From Sinorhizobium fredii USDA 257 (GTDB lineage Bacteria; Pseudomonadota; Alphaproteobacteria; Rhizobiales; Rhizobiaceae): a stretch of DNA of 64,000 bases. The DNA lies in NCBI RefSeq assembly GCF_000265205.3, contig NC_018000.1, forward strand, positions 1,674,001-1,738,000, in the 5' to 3' direction. A program made the position numbers and the translations under genes. A model generated the notes under the pieces. The model was not told the origin of the DNA and did not search any database. It saw only the letters and a program-made list of their open reading frames with translations. Positions within the stretch are counted from its first letter, which is position 1. Each line of letters begins with the position of its first letter. Positions 36,546 to 44,084 of this stretch are shown here, piece by piece.

Positions 36546-37337
36546 ATGACGGATTTCACGCCCACCGAAATGATGACCATCGCCGCGTCCCGCGAGCTTT
36601 CCAATAACGACGTCTGCTTCGTCGGCATCGGCGCGCCTTCGGCCGCCTGCAACGTCGCCCGGCTCACGCACGCGCCCGACATTACGCTCATCTATGAGAG
36701 CGGCACCGTCGGCACCAAGCCGGACGTGCTGCCGCTGTCGATCGGCGACGGCGAGCTTTGCGATACGGCGCTGTTCACCGTCTCGGTCCCGGAAATGTTC
36801 CGCTATTGGCTGCAGGGCGGCCGCATCACCACCGGTTTCCTCGGCGGTGCGCAGATCGACAAATTTGCCAACCTCAACACCACCGTCGTCGGCCCCTATG
36901 ATCGTCCGAAGGTCCGCCTGCCGGGTGGCGGCGGCGCGCCGGAGATCGCCTCCAATTGCGGCCGCATCTTCATCACCATGGCACTTTCGAAGCGGGGTTT
37001 CGTCGAGAAACTGCCCTTCGTCACCTCCATGGGTCATGGCGAGGGCGGCGATCATCGCGAGAGGCTCGGCATGAAGACCAAGGGACCGACGCGCGTCATC
37101 ACCGATCTGTGCATCCTCGAGCCCGACCCGGTGACGAAGGAACTGACCGTCGTCTCGATCCATCCCGGCGTCGGCCGCGAACAAATCATCGAGAATTGCG
37201 GCTGGGCGATCAAATTCGCCGCGTCCGTCATTGAGACGCCTGCGCCGACCGAGACGGAGCTTTCGGTGCTGCGCGACATCAACGCCCGCACCAAGAAGGC
37301 CCATGAGGGTACCGGCACCGGCAAGGAGGCAGCCTGA
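36546..37337 (+). CDS. pcaJ: 3-oxoadipate CoA-transferase, beta subunit (CatJ/glutaconate type)
   Basis: Catalytic partner of PcaI, 263 residues from ATG 36546 (MTDFTPTEMMTIAASREL), with GAGGAG upstream and a ten-base gap to pcaI. Family features are CFVGIGAPSAACNVARLTHA, the IYESGTVGTKPDVLPLS segment in which the glutamate of YESG fits the CoA-thioester-forming residue, and GGGGAPEIASNCGRIF. The stop overlaps the pcaF start (TGATG). Confidence 0.92.
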   Translation: MTDFTPTEMMTIAASRELSNNDVCFVGIGAPSAACNVARLTHAPDITLIYESGTVGTKPDVLPLSIGDGELCDTALFTVSVPEMFRYWLQGGRITTGFLGGAQIDKFANLNTTVVGPYDRPKVRLPGGGGAPEIASNCGRIFITMALSKRGFVEKLPFVTSMGHGEGGDHRERLGMKTKGPTRVITDLCILEPDPVTKELTVVSIHPGVGREQIIENCGWAIKFAASVIETPAPTETELSVLRDINARTKKAHEGTGTGKEAA

Positions 37338-38539
37338 TGCGCGACGCTTACATCTGCGACTATATCCGCACGCCGATCGGCCGATTCGGCGGCGCGCTCG
37401 CCGCGGTGCGGGCCGACGACCTCGGCGCCGTGCCCTTGAAGGCGCTCGCCGAGCGCAATGGGTCGGTCGACTGGGAGGCAGTCGACGACGTGATCTTCGG
37501 CTGCGCCAATCAGGCGGGCGAGGACAACCGCAACGTTGCGCGCATGTCGGTGCTGCTTGCCGGGCTGCCGGTCACTGTTCCCGGCACGACGATCAACCGG
37601 CTTTGCGGTTCCGGCATGGATGCGGTGATCGCCGCTGCCCGCGCCGTCAAGGCCGGCGAAGCTGAGCTGATGATCGCCGGCGGCGTCGAATCAATGTCGC
37701 GGGCACCCTTCGTCCTGCCCAAGGCCGACAGCGCCTTCTCGCGGCACGCCGAAATCCACGACACGACGATCGGCTGGCGCTTCGTCAATCCGCTGATGAA
37801 GGCGCAATACGGCGTCGACTCGATGCCGGAGACCGGCGAGAACGTCGCCGAAGACTTCAAAGTTTCGCGCGAGGATCAGGACGCCTTTGCGGTACGCAGC
37901 CAGGCGAAGGCCGCGTCCGCGCAGGCAAGCGGCCGTCTGGGTAAGGAGATCGTCGCCGTCACCATCCCGCAGAAGAAGGGCGAACCTATCGTCGTCGACC
38001 GCGACGAGCACCCGCGCGCCACGACGATCGAGGCGCTTGCCAAGCTGAGGGCACCATTCCGCGCAGGCGGCAGCGTCACCGCCGGCAACGCCTCCGGCGT
38101 CAACGACGGGTCGGCGGCGCTAATCATCGCGTCGGAGGCGGCAGCAAGGAAACATGGACTGAAGCCGATCGCCCGCATCCTCGGCGGCGCCACCGCCGGC
38201 GTGCCGCCGCGCATTATGGGGATCGGCCCCCTGCCCGCCTCCAAAAAACTGATGGCGCGGCTCGGCATGACGCAGGACCAGTTCGATGTCATCGAACTCA
38301 ACGAGGCCTTCGCCAGCCAGGGTCTGGCAGTGCTGCGCGAGCTCGGAATTGCCGACGACGATCCCCGCGTCAACCGCAATGGCGGCGCGATCGCGCTCGG
38401 CCATCCGCTTGGCATGTCCGGCGCCCGCATCACCGGCACCGCGGCGTTGGAGCTTGCCGAGACGGGCGGGCGCTATTCGCTCTCGACCATGTGCATCGGC
38501 GTCGGCCAGGGCATCGCCGTGGCACTGGAGCGGGTCTGA
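37337..38539 (+). CDS. pcaF: 3-oxoadipyl-CoA thiolase
   Basis: Cleaves 3-oxoadipyl-CoA to succinyl-CoA and acetyl-CoA, ending the beta-ketoadipate pathway. A 400-residue thiolase with the acyl-accepting cysteine in NRLCGSGMDAV (about residue 90), NEAFASQGLAVL, the histidine in GHPLGMSGARI and the second cysteine in STMCIGVGQGIAVALE. It opens MRDAYICDYIRTPIGRFGGA, the classic thiolase N-terminus. Coupled to pcaJ by a TGATG overlap. Confidence 0.95.
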   Translation: MRDAYICDYIRTPIGRFGGALAAVRADDLGAVPLKALAERNGSVDWEAVDDVIFGCANQAGEDNRNVARMSVLLAGLPVTVPGTTINRLCGSGMDAVIAAARAVKAGEAELMIAGGVESMSRAPFVLPKADSAFSRHAEIHDTTIGWRFVNPLMKAQYGVDSMPETGENVAEDFKVSREDQDAFAVRSQAKAASAQASGRLGKEIVAVTIPQKKGEPIVVDRDEHPRATTIEALAKLRAPFRAGGSVTAGNASGVNDGSAALIIASEAAARKHGLKPIARILGGATAGVPPRIMGIGPLPASKKLMARLGMTQDQFDVIELNEAFASQGLAVLRELGIADDDPRVNRNGGAIALGHPLGMSGARITGTAALELAETGGRYSLSTMCIGVGQGIAVALERV

Positions 38540-38587
38540 CGCGGCCCGCTCGTTTTTGGCGACGGGCTGACTCGAGGGGCGGCTCCA

Positions 38588-38745
38588 ATCGCCCCTCACC
38601 CTAGCCCTCTCCCCGCAAGCGGGGCGAGGAGACATTTGCGATCGCTTCGTCTTTCTTCAGCCGCACCGACTGGGGCGAGCGGGTACCGCGAGTCTGCTTC
38701 GCCCCCTTGCAGGGAGATGGGGGCCGGCAGGCCGGATGAGGGGGA
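38588..38745. repeat. RIME-like intergenic mosaic repeat after pcaF
   Basis: Two G/C-rich blocks of the kind scattered through Rhizobiaceae genomes. The first (about 38588-38632) contains the hairpin CCCCGC-AA-GCGGGG at 38611-38624; the second (about 38699-38745) holds GGCCGGCAGGCCGGATGAGG. The first hairpin could end the pcaIJF transcript. No gene is seen in this 236-base gap. Confidence 0.65.
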
Positions 38746-38775
38746 CCATTCAACTGCACATCGCGAGAACGCCTG

Positions 38776-39060
38776 CTAATGGGTGATCTGAAATCCGACA
38801 GGTGGGCGAACGGAGGAAGCGTCCTCACTCGCGACGCTGGCCACCGAAGCGCCCGGCGGCCCTTTCCAGAACTGGGCAAGCATCGTGTCGATGGCCGCAT
38901 CCGGCCCGGAGATCAAAGCCGTCACCGAACCGTCGCTTTCGTTACGCACCCAGCCTGTTAATCCAAGCCGCTCCGCCTCGTCGCGCGTCCAGACGCGGAA
39001 GCACACGCCCTGCACCCTGCCGGTGATGCGGACCAAAGCCACCTTGCGCTCCTCCGTCAT
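38776..39060 (-). CDS. acyP: Acylphosphatase
   Basis: A 94-residue enzyme that hydrolyses acyl-phosphates. The signature GRVQGVCFRVWTRDEAERLG holds the phosphate-binding arginine, and GWVRNESDGSVTALISG holds the catalytic asparagine. ATG 39060 (MTEERKVALVRI) gives the standard family length; a longer in-frame lead to 39234 has no protein character and would cross the upstream promoter region. It stands alone, convergent with the pcaIJF operon. Confidence 0.93.
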   Translation of the reverse strand: MTEERKVALVRITGRVQGVCFRVWTRDEAERLGLTGWVRNESDGSVTALISGPDAAIDTMLAQFWKGPPGASVASVASEDASSVRPPVGFQITH

Positions 39061-39211
39061 GGCCGCCTCCTCGTTCTTTCTTTGCGAATCTGGCGCAGAA
39101 TGCCGCGAAGGCAAGCGCTGCGAGCTCGTCACCCGCCTACGCCTCGCCCTATCGTTGTCGCAATTTTCCGCCATGTTTTTACCGGCCAGATAAATTTTTG
39201 TGTTTTTGCTC

Positions 39212-39240
39212 TTGCAATTGCTGCATTGCAACATTATTGT
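39212..39240 (+). promoter_or_regulatory. Candidate sigma-70 promoter of the anti-SD small RNA
   Basis: TTGCAA at 39212-39217 and TATTGT at 39235-39240 with a 17-base spacer, in an A/T-rich stretch just before the first stem-loop of the small RNA. This places the transcript start near 39247. The -10 matches consensus at four of six positions. Confidence 0.5.
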
Positions 39241-39247
39241 ATGACTT

Positions 39248-39362
39248 ATCGGTAGAGCACTCCTCCTCCCGGCTCTATCGAGGGATCGGCAACCCTCCTC
39301 CTCCCAGTTGCTGATCAGGATCGAAGGCCCGGCGCACCTCCTCCCGCGCCGGGCCTTCTCTT
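39248..39362 (+). ncRNA. Alpha-r15/'cuckoo'-type sRNA with three anti-Shine-Dalgarno loops
   Basis: About 115 bases with three successive hairpins, each presenting CCTCCTCCC in its loop. Stem 1 pairs GGTAGAGC with GCTCTATC (39251-39279). Stem 2 pairs ATCGGCAAC with GTTGCTGAT (39285-39315). Stem 3 pairs AAGGCCCGGCGC with GCGCCGGGCCTT (39324-39357) and runs into CTCTTTTT, a strong intrinsic terminator. The loops are complementary to GGGAGGAGG-like ribosome sites. This layout is that of the alpha-r15/cuckoo RNAs of rhizobia, which act in trans on many mRNAs, usually with Hfq. No coding frame fits. The exact 5' end is inferred from the promoter upstream. Confidence 0.85.
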
Positions 39363-39473
39363 TTTCCAGCCGAAATACAGTCCCGTATTCGCCCGAGAGA
39401 CACGGATCGCCTATTGGCGGCTGCAGACGCTCGGTGGATCGCTCTGGTTTCGGAGGAAAGCCGGCGGTAATTT

Positions 39474-39502
39474 GGGAACGTTTCAGGAGTTAGGGCATCC
39501 AA
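39474..39502 (+). promoter_or_regulatory. ECF-type promoter of the sigma factor gene (autoregulation)
   Basis: GGGAACGTTTCA, nine bases, then GCATCCAA. The same elements with the same spacing recur at 40210-40238. The GGGAAC part is a classic ECF -35. It lies 20 bases before the sigma factor ATG, which also argues that the in-frame TTG upstream is not the start. Confidence 0.75.
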
Positions 39503-39522
39503 TCCGCGACAAGGAGCCGATC

Positions 39523-40206
39523 ATGCCCGTTGCCGAAAATCACCGTTCGCTCAATCACCCGCGATCCGCGCCGGATATCGAAGGATTCCGCGCGATCATG
39601 CAGGCGCACAACCGCAAGCTCTACCGGATCGCTCGCAGCATCCTGCGCAACGACAGCGACGCGGAAGACGTGCTGCAGGAGGCCTATGTCCGCGCCTTCA
39701 CGCGGTTTCAAGATTTTCGCGGCGACTCCACCGTCACGACCTGGCTCGCGCGCATCGTCATCAACGAGGCGCTCGGCCGCCTGCGAAAGCGGCGACGCCA
39801 GATGAGGCTCGTCGAGGATATGCGGCAGTCGCATCAGGCCGAGGTCATTGCCTTTCCCCTCAATTCGAACAGCAACGATCCGGAAAGAACGATGGCGCAA
39901 CGGCAGATTCTCGATCTGGTCGAAAAGCTGACGGATCATCTTCCGGACACCTACCGGACGGTGTTTGTGCTGAGGGTGATCGAGGGGATCGGCAACGAGG
40001 AGACCGCCGCGTTGCTCGGTCTACGGCCGGAAACCGCCCGCACCAGACTGCATCGGGCCCGCCACCTCCTGAAAGAACAACTGGAACGGCAGATCGGCCC
40101 CGTCCTGCTCGACGCCTTCCCCTTTGCCGGTAAACGCTGCGAGCGTTTGACCGCAGCCGTCCTCGCCCGCATCTCGCATCAATTGGCCGAACCAAGCCGC
40201 AGATAA
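39523..40206 (+). CDS. ECF RNA polymerase sigma factor
   Basis: A 227-residue group IV sigma factor. Region 2 spans about 25-95 (RIARSILRNDSDAEDVLQEA, AFTRFQDFRGDSTVTTWLAR) and region 4 about 140-195 (LPDTYRTVFVLRVIEGIGNE, RPETARTRLHRARHLLKEQL). A C-terminal tail of about 30 residues includes FPFAGKRCERL, a recurring extension in alphaproteobacterial ECFs. ATG 39523 has an AAGGAG site. No anti-sigma gene is adjacent. Downstream lie a DUF4142 protein and a cupredoxin behind a second copy of the same promoter, so the factor probably drives itself and that pair. Confidence 0.93.
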   Translation: MPVAENHRSLNHPRSAPDIEGFRAIMQAHNRKLYRIARSILRNDSDAEDVLQEAYVRAFTRFQDFRGDSTVTTWLARIVINEALGRLRKRRRQMRLVEDMRQSHQAEVIAFPLNSNSNDPERTMAQRQILDLVEKLTDHLPDTYRTVFVLRVIEGIGNEETAALLGLRPETARTRLHRARHLLKEQLERQIGPVLLDAFPFAGKRCERLTAAVLARISHQLAEPSRR

Positions 40207-40209
40207 AAC

Positions 40210-40238
40210 GGGAACGTTCCAAGCCGCGAAGCATCCAA
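40210..40238 (+). promoter_or_regulatory. Second copy of the ECF-type promoter, upstream of the DUF4142-cupredoxin pair
   Basis: GGGAACGTTCCA, nine bases, then GCATCCAA, differing from the copy at 39474 by one base in the 20 conserved positions and keeping the spacing exactly. It begins four bases after the sigma gene stop and lies 45 bases before the DUF4142 start. Confidence 0.78.
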
Positions 40239-40282
40239 AGCACGTCAACATAACGCTTTGATCTTCGAGGAAGGAACATCCC

Positions 40283-40807
40283 ATGACCATCCGACTGACG
40301 ACCGCGGCAACCGTCATTGCCCTGCTCTTTGGTGCCAATGGAGCGATCGGCGCCGACAAGCCGACGGATCCGCAGATTGCCCATATCGCCTACACGGCCG
40401 GCGTGCTCGACATCGAGGCGGCGAAACAGGCGATCGCCATGTCGAAGAACAAGGCCGTCGTCGAGTTCGCAGAGACCATGGTGCGCGACCACGACGCGGT
40501 GAACAAACAGGCCCTCGATCTCGTCAAGAAGCTCAACGTTACGCCCGAAGACAACGACACAAGCAAGGCTCTCTCTCAAGCCGCCGAAACGAAGCGCCAG
40601 GAACTGGCGAAGCTTTCCGCCGCGGAGTTCGACAAGGCCTATGTCGAGCACGAGGTCGCTTATCACAAGCAGGTCAATGGCGCGCTAGAAACCCTGCTGA
40701 TCCCGGCCGCCCAGAACGGAGAACTAAAGGGTCTGCTCGAGACCGGGCTGAAGCTCTTCCAGGGCCATCAGCAACATGCGGAGCATGTCGCGACCGAATT
40801 GAAGTGA
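40283..40807 (+). CDS. Secreted DUF4142 protein (ferritin-like four-helix fold)
   Basis: A 174-residue exported protein with a signal peptide (MTIRLTTAATVIALLFGANG, cleavage near IGA). The mature chain is helical with the DUF4142 pattern: DPQIAHIAYTAGVLDIEAAK, VVEFAETMVRDHDAVNKQA, and a late HQQHAEHVATEL. The histidine/glutamate-rich helices resemble ferritin-like proteins, but metal binding is not shown. It has an AGGAA site and sits behind an ECF promoter, overlapped or closely followed by a cupredoxin gene. Confidence 0.85.
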   Translation: MTIRLTTAATVIALLFGANGAIGADKPTDPQIAHIAYTAGVLDIEAAKQAIAMSKNKAVVEFAETMVRDHDAVNKQALDLVKKLNVTPEDNDTSKALSQAAETKRQELAKLSAAEFDKAYVEHEVAYHKQVNGALETLLIPAAQNGELKGLLETGLKLFQGHQQHAEHVATELK

Positions 40808-40815
40808 GCGCGGAA

Positions 40816-41133
40816 ATGTTGCCAACGCGAGCAGCCATTCTCGCTCTCATGTTGGGAGCGGCCGCCGTCGCCGCTCCTTCGCAGGCCGAAACCATTGAGG
40901 TGACGATCGATCGCCTGGTTTACGCGCCCGCAGAAATCGAAGCCAAAGTGGGCGATGAGATCGAGTGGGTGAACAAGGATGCCCTCGTCCACACCGCCAC
41001 CCTGAAAGGCGGTGCAGAAGTGCTGCTCCCGGCCAAGAAATCAGGCAGCCTTCTGCTGCAAGAGCCCGGCAGCTTCGATTATATCTGCCGCTATCATCCC
41101 AATATGAAAGGCCGCATCACCGTGCGGCCCTGA
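40816..41133 (+). CDS. Periplasmic cupredoxin (amicyanin/plastocyanin-like)
   Basis: A blue-copper protein of about 105 residues with a signal peptide ending AAPSQA. All four type-1 copper ligands are visible: His in DALVHTATL, and Cys, His and Met in YICRYHPNMKGRI. It could pass single electrons in the periplasm or handle copper. ATG 40816 is used; a GTG at 40804 overlapping the preceding stop is the alternative. Co-transcribed with the DUF4142 gene under an ECF promoter, which suggests an oxidative or metal stress role. A hairpin follows. Confidence 0.9.
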   Translation: MLPTRAAILALMLGAAAVAAPSQAETIEVTIDRLVYAPAEIEAKVGDEIEWVNKDALVHTATLKGGAEVLLPAKKSGSLLLQEPGSFDYICRYHPNMKGRITVRP

Positions 41134-41139
41134 CCTGCA

Positions 41140-41163
41140 ACGGCCGGCGTTTCTGCCGGCCGT
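41140..41163. terminator. Hairpin between convergent cupredoxin and ABC ATPase genes
   Basis: Perfect 9-base stem ACGGCCGGC / GCCGGCCGT with a six-base loop, in the 44-base gap between convergent stop codons. There is no tight T-run (GGTTTTC comes 10 bases later), so termination efficiency is uncertain. Confidence 0.55.
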
Positions 41164-41177
41164 CCGCGATCCGGTTT

Positions 41178-41903
41178 TCAATGCACGCCGAGGAACTGCT
41201 TCAGTTCCGGCGTCTGCGGATTGGCAAAAACCCCATCTGGCGGACCGATTTCGTGGACGCGTCCCTGGTGCATGAAGACGACGCGCGAGCAGACGTCACG
41301 GGCGAACTTCATTTCATGCGTCACCATCAGGAGCGTCATGCCCTCGGCGGCAAGCTCGCGCACGACGGCCAGCACCTCCGCCACCAGCTCCGGATCGAGC
41401 GCCGAGGTGATCTCGTCGCAGAGCAGCGCGATCGGCTGCATGGCAAGCGCGCGGGCGATCGCCACGCGCTGCTGCTGGCCGCCGGAGAGTTCGTCCGGAT
41501 AAGCGTCGAATTTTTGGCTGAGGCCGACGCGCTCCAGCATCTTGCGGGCCATCGCCTCCGCTTCCGGCTTCGGCGTCTTGCGAACGACCATCTGCGACAG
41601 CATGACATTGCCGCCGACCGTCAGATGCGGGAAGAGGTTGAACTGCTGGAAGATCATGCCGACCTTCAGCCTCAGCGCCTTCAAGTGCGCTTCATCGTCG
41701 AGAAGCTGTGCTCCGGCGACCGAAATCGCGCCATCGCTGATCGTTTCGAGCCCGTTGATGCAGCGCAACAGCGTCGACTTGCCCGAGCCGCTTTTGCCGA
41801 TGATGGCGATCACCTCTCCGGGCTCGACATCGAGATTGATGCCCTTCAATACCTCGTTCGACCCAAAGCTCTTGCGGATGTCAGTGATTTCGATGAGCGA
41901 CAT
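41178..41903 (-). CDS. Polar amino-acid ABC transporter, ATP-binding protein
   Basis: A 241-residue ATPase of the GlnQ/HisP type that powers uptake. Walker A GKSGSGKSTLLR, signature LSGGQQQRVAIARAL and Walker B ALLCDEITSALDPE are intact, with the H-loop histidine in MVTHEMKFARDV. Last gene of the binding protein-permease-permease-ATPase run, overlapping the preceding permease by 23 bases. Confidence 0.95.
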   Translation of the reverse strand: MSLIEITDIRKSFGSNEVLKGINLDVEPGEVIAIIGKSGSGKSTLLRCINGLETISDGAISVAGAQLLDDEAHLKALRLKVGMIFQQFNLFPHLTVGGNVMLSQMVVRKTPKPEAEAMARKMLERVGLSQKFDAYPDELSGGQQQRVAIARALAMQPIALLCDEITSALDPELVAEVLAVVRELAAEGMTLLMVTHEMKFARDVCSRVVFMHQGRVHEIGPPDGVFANPQTPELKQFLGVH

Positions 41904-42540
41904 TGAGCTTCCTTTCGAGAATCTGGCTACTCTTCGACAAGGGCCAGCAGAGCGCGAAATAGATAAGGGCCACGAGGCCGTAGACGGTAAAGGGCTGGAA
42001 GGTGGCGTTGGTGACGACGGTGCCGGCCTTTGACAGTTCGACGAAGCCGATGATCGAGGTGAGCGCCGTGCCCTTGATTACCTGCACGGAAAACCCGACG
42101 GTTGGCGGCACGGCAATCCGCATCGCCTGCGGCAGGATGACGTAACGCATCTGCTGCAGCCGCCCCATGCCGAGACTGGCCGACGCCTCCCACTGCCCCT
42201 TGGCGATCGCCTCGACGCAGCCGCGCCAGATCTCGCCCAGGAAGGCGGCACTCCACAGGATCAGCGCCAGGACCGCCGCAAGCCAGGCCGGCACGTCGAT
42301 GCCGAAGAGGCCGAACCCGAAGAAGGCGATGAAAAGCTGCATCAGCAACGGCGTGCCCTGGAACAGCTCGATGTAGTATTTCGCTAGCGCCCGCAGCCAT
42401 TTACGCCGGCTGATGCGTGAGAAAAGCAGGACGAGCCCGACGAGGCCGCCGCCAATGAAGGAGACCAGCGACAGCGCGATCGTCCAGCGGGTGGCGAGCA
42501 AGAGGTTGCGCAGGATGTCCCAGATGGTGAACTCGATCAT
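41881..42540 (-). CDS. Polar amino-acid ABC transporter, permease 2
   Basis: A 219-residue HisMQ-type permease with about five helices. The coupling motif is WEASASLGMGRLQQMRYVILPQA, read as the usual EAAxxxG contact with the ATPase. ATG 42540 (MIEFTIWDILRNLL) has a GAGGAGG site and overlaps the stop of the first permease (ATGA). Confidence 0.92.
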   Translation of the reverse strand: MIEFTIWDILRNLLLATRWTIALSLVSFIGGGLVGLVLLFSRISRRKWLRALAKYYIELFQGTPLLMQLFIAFFGFGLFGIDVPAWLAAVLALILWSAAFLGEIWRGCVEAIAKGQWEASASLGMGRLQQMRYVILPQAMRIAVPPTVGFSVQVIKGTALTSIIGFVELSKAGTVVTNATFQPFTVYGLVALIYFALCWPLSKSSQILERKLNVAHRNH

Positions 42541-43208
42541 CGCGCCGACCTCCTCGGAAAGATCAGCCAACCGACCATCCCCAGCATTTGACGGAGCAGG
42601 ATGGCAAGCAGAAGGTAGACGGCGGTCGAGATCATATAGGCCTCGAAGGCGCGGAAGGTCCGCGACTGGATGAAATTGGCGGCAAAGGTCAGGTCCTCGG
42701 CGGCGATCTGCGAGACGACGGCGGAACCAAGCATGACGATGACGACCTGCGAGGAGAGCGCCGGCCAGATTCGCTCAAGCGACGGGATGAGAACCACATG
42801 TCGGAAGGTTTCGAAGGGCGTCATGGCGAGGCTGGCGCCCGCCTCGAACTGGCCCCTCGGCGTCGCCTGGATGCCGGCGCGGATGATCTCCGAGCTATAG
42901 GCGCCGAGATTAACGATCATGGCGAGATTGGCCGCCTGGAGTTCGCTGAGCTGCACGCCGAGCGACGGCAGACCGAAGAAGATGAAGAAGAGCTGGATCA
43001 GGAACGGCGTGTTGCGGATCAGTTCCACATAGGTGGCGACCACCGGCCTCAGCCAGGCGGGGCCGAGCGCCCTCACCCAGGCGCAGACGATGCCGAGCGA
43101 GATGCCGGCCACCGCGCCGACGGCGATCAGTTGGATCGTAATGCCGATCCCCTTGACGATCTGCGGGTAGTATTCGAAGAGCCAGCCGAATTCGAATTGG
43201 TAATTCAA
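42537..43208 (-). CDS. Polar amino-acid ABC transporter, permease 1
   Basis: A 223-residue HisMQ-type permease, partner of the next gene in a heterodimeric channel. The coupling loop FEAGASLAMTPFETFRHVVL is clear. I take TTG 43208 (LNYQFEFGWLFEYYPQIVKG) as the start because AGGGG lies seven bases upstream and homologues begin with this sequence; the frame is open to 43319 but the extra part is not conserved-looking. Confidence 0.9.
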   Translation of the reverse strand: MNYQFEFGWLFEYYPQIVKGIGITIQLIAVGAVAGISLGIVCAWVRALGPAWLRPVVATYVELIRNTPFLIQLFFIFFGLPSLGVQLSELQAANLAMIVNLGAYSSEIIRAGIQATPRGQFEAGASLAMTPFETFRHVVLIPSLERIWPALSSQVVIVMLGSAVVSQIAAEDLTFAANFIQSRTFRAFEAYMISTAVYLLLAILLRQMLGMVGWLIFPRRSAR

Positions 43209-43275
43209 AGGCGCACCCCTGTTTGCAAAGCGAGATGGCGCCAGCCCTTGGGCGGAGTTGGCGCCTGCCTCGTGA

Positions 43276-44061
43276 TCAGAGCTCGGCCGGCAGATCCGCG
43301 CCGAGCCATTTCTGCGCAATGGCGTTCAGGCTGCCGTCGGCCTTGGCGGCGGCGATGATGCCGTTGACCTTCTCGAGCAGCGCCGGCTGCTCCTTGGAAA
43401 GGCCGATATAGCAGGGCGAATTCTTGATCAGGAACTTGAGCTCCGGGCGCTTCGGCGGGTTCTTGGCGAGGATCGCCGCTGCGACGACGTTGCCGGTGGC
43501 GACCGCTTCGACCTGACCCGAAAGGAAGGCCGAGATCGTGCCGTTATTGTCCTCATAGCGCTTGATGACCGTATCGGCCGGTGCGACCTTGGTCAGTTCC
43601 AGATCCTCGACGGCGCCGCGGGTAACGCCGACGGTCTTTCCGGCAAGCTCTTCCGGCTTCGTGGCCACGAAATCGGCCGGCGCGAAGACGCCGTTGTAGA
43701 AGGGCGCGTAGGCAGCGGTGAAGTCGATGACCTTTTCGCGATCCGGGTTCTTGCCGAGACTCGAAATGACGAGATCGACCTTGTTCGTCTGCAGATAGGG
43801 AATGCGGTTGGCGCTGGTGACCGGCACCAGCTCGACCTTCACCCCGAGCTTCTCGGCGATCAGATTGGCCATGTCGATATCATAGCCGGCCGGCGTCATG
43901 TCGGGACCAACGCTGCCGAAGGGCGGGAAGTCCTGCGGTACGGCGACGCGGATCGTGCCGCGGGCGGTGATGTCGCCGAGTGCATCGGCTTGCGCCACGG
44001 AGCCAAAGCCGACCGCAGCGGCCATTGCCGTCATCGCGATGAACAATCTTCTTGAAAGCAT
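43276..44061 (-). CDS. Polar amino-acid ABC transporter, periplasmic binding protein
   Basis: A 261-residue family 3 solute-binding protein with signal peptide MLSRRLFIAMTAMAAAVGFG (cleavage near AQA). It has GTIRVAVPQDFPPFGSVGPD, GYDIDMANLIAEKLGVKVEL and VDLVISSLGKNPDREKVIDF, the amino-acid receptor pattern. ATG 44061 follows a GAGGAG site. First gene of the transport operon, next to the GntR regulator on the same strand. Ligand unknown. Confidence 0.93.
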   Translation of the reverse strand: MLSRRLFIAMTAMAAAVGFGSVAQADALGDITARGTIRVAVPQDFPPFGSVGPDMTPAGYDIDMANLIAEKLGVKVELVPVTSANRIPYLQTNKVDLVISSLGKNPDREKVIDFTAAYAPFYNGVFAPADFVATKPEELAGKTVGVTRGAVEDLELTKVAPADTVIKRYEDNNGTISAFLSGQVEAVATGNVVAAAILAKNPPKRPELKFLIKNSPCYIGLSKEQPALLEKVNGIIAAAKADGSLNAIAQKWLGADLPAEL

Positions 44062-44084
44062 TGGGTCATTCTCCTCTGTTGATT

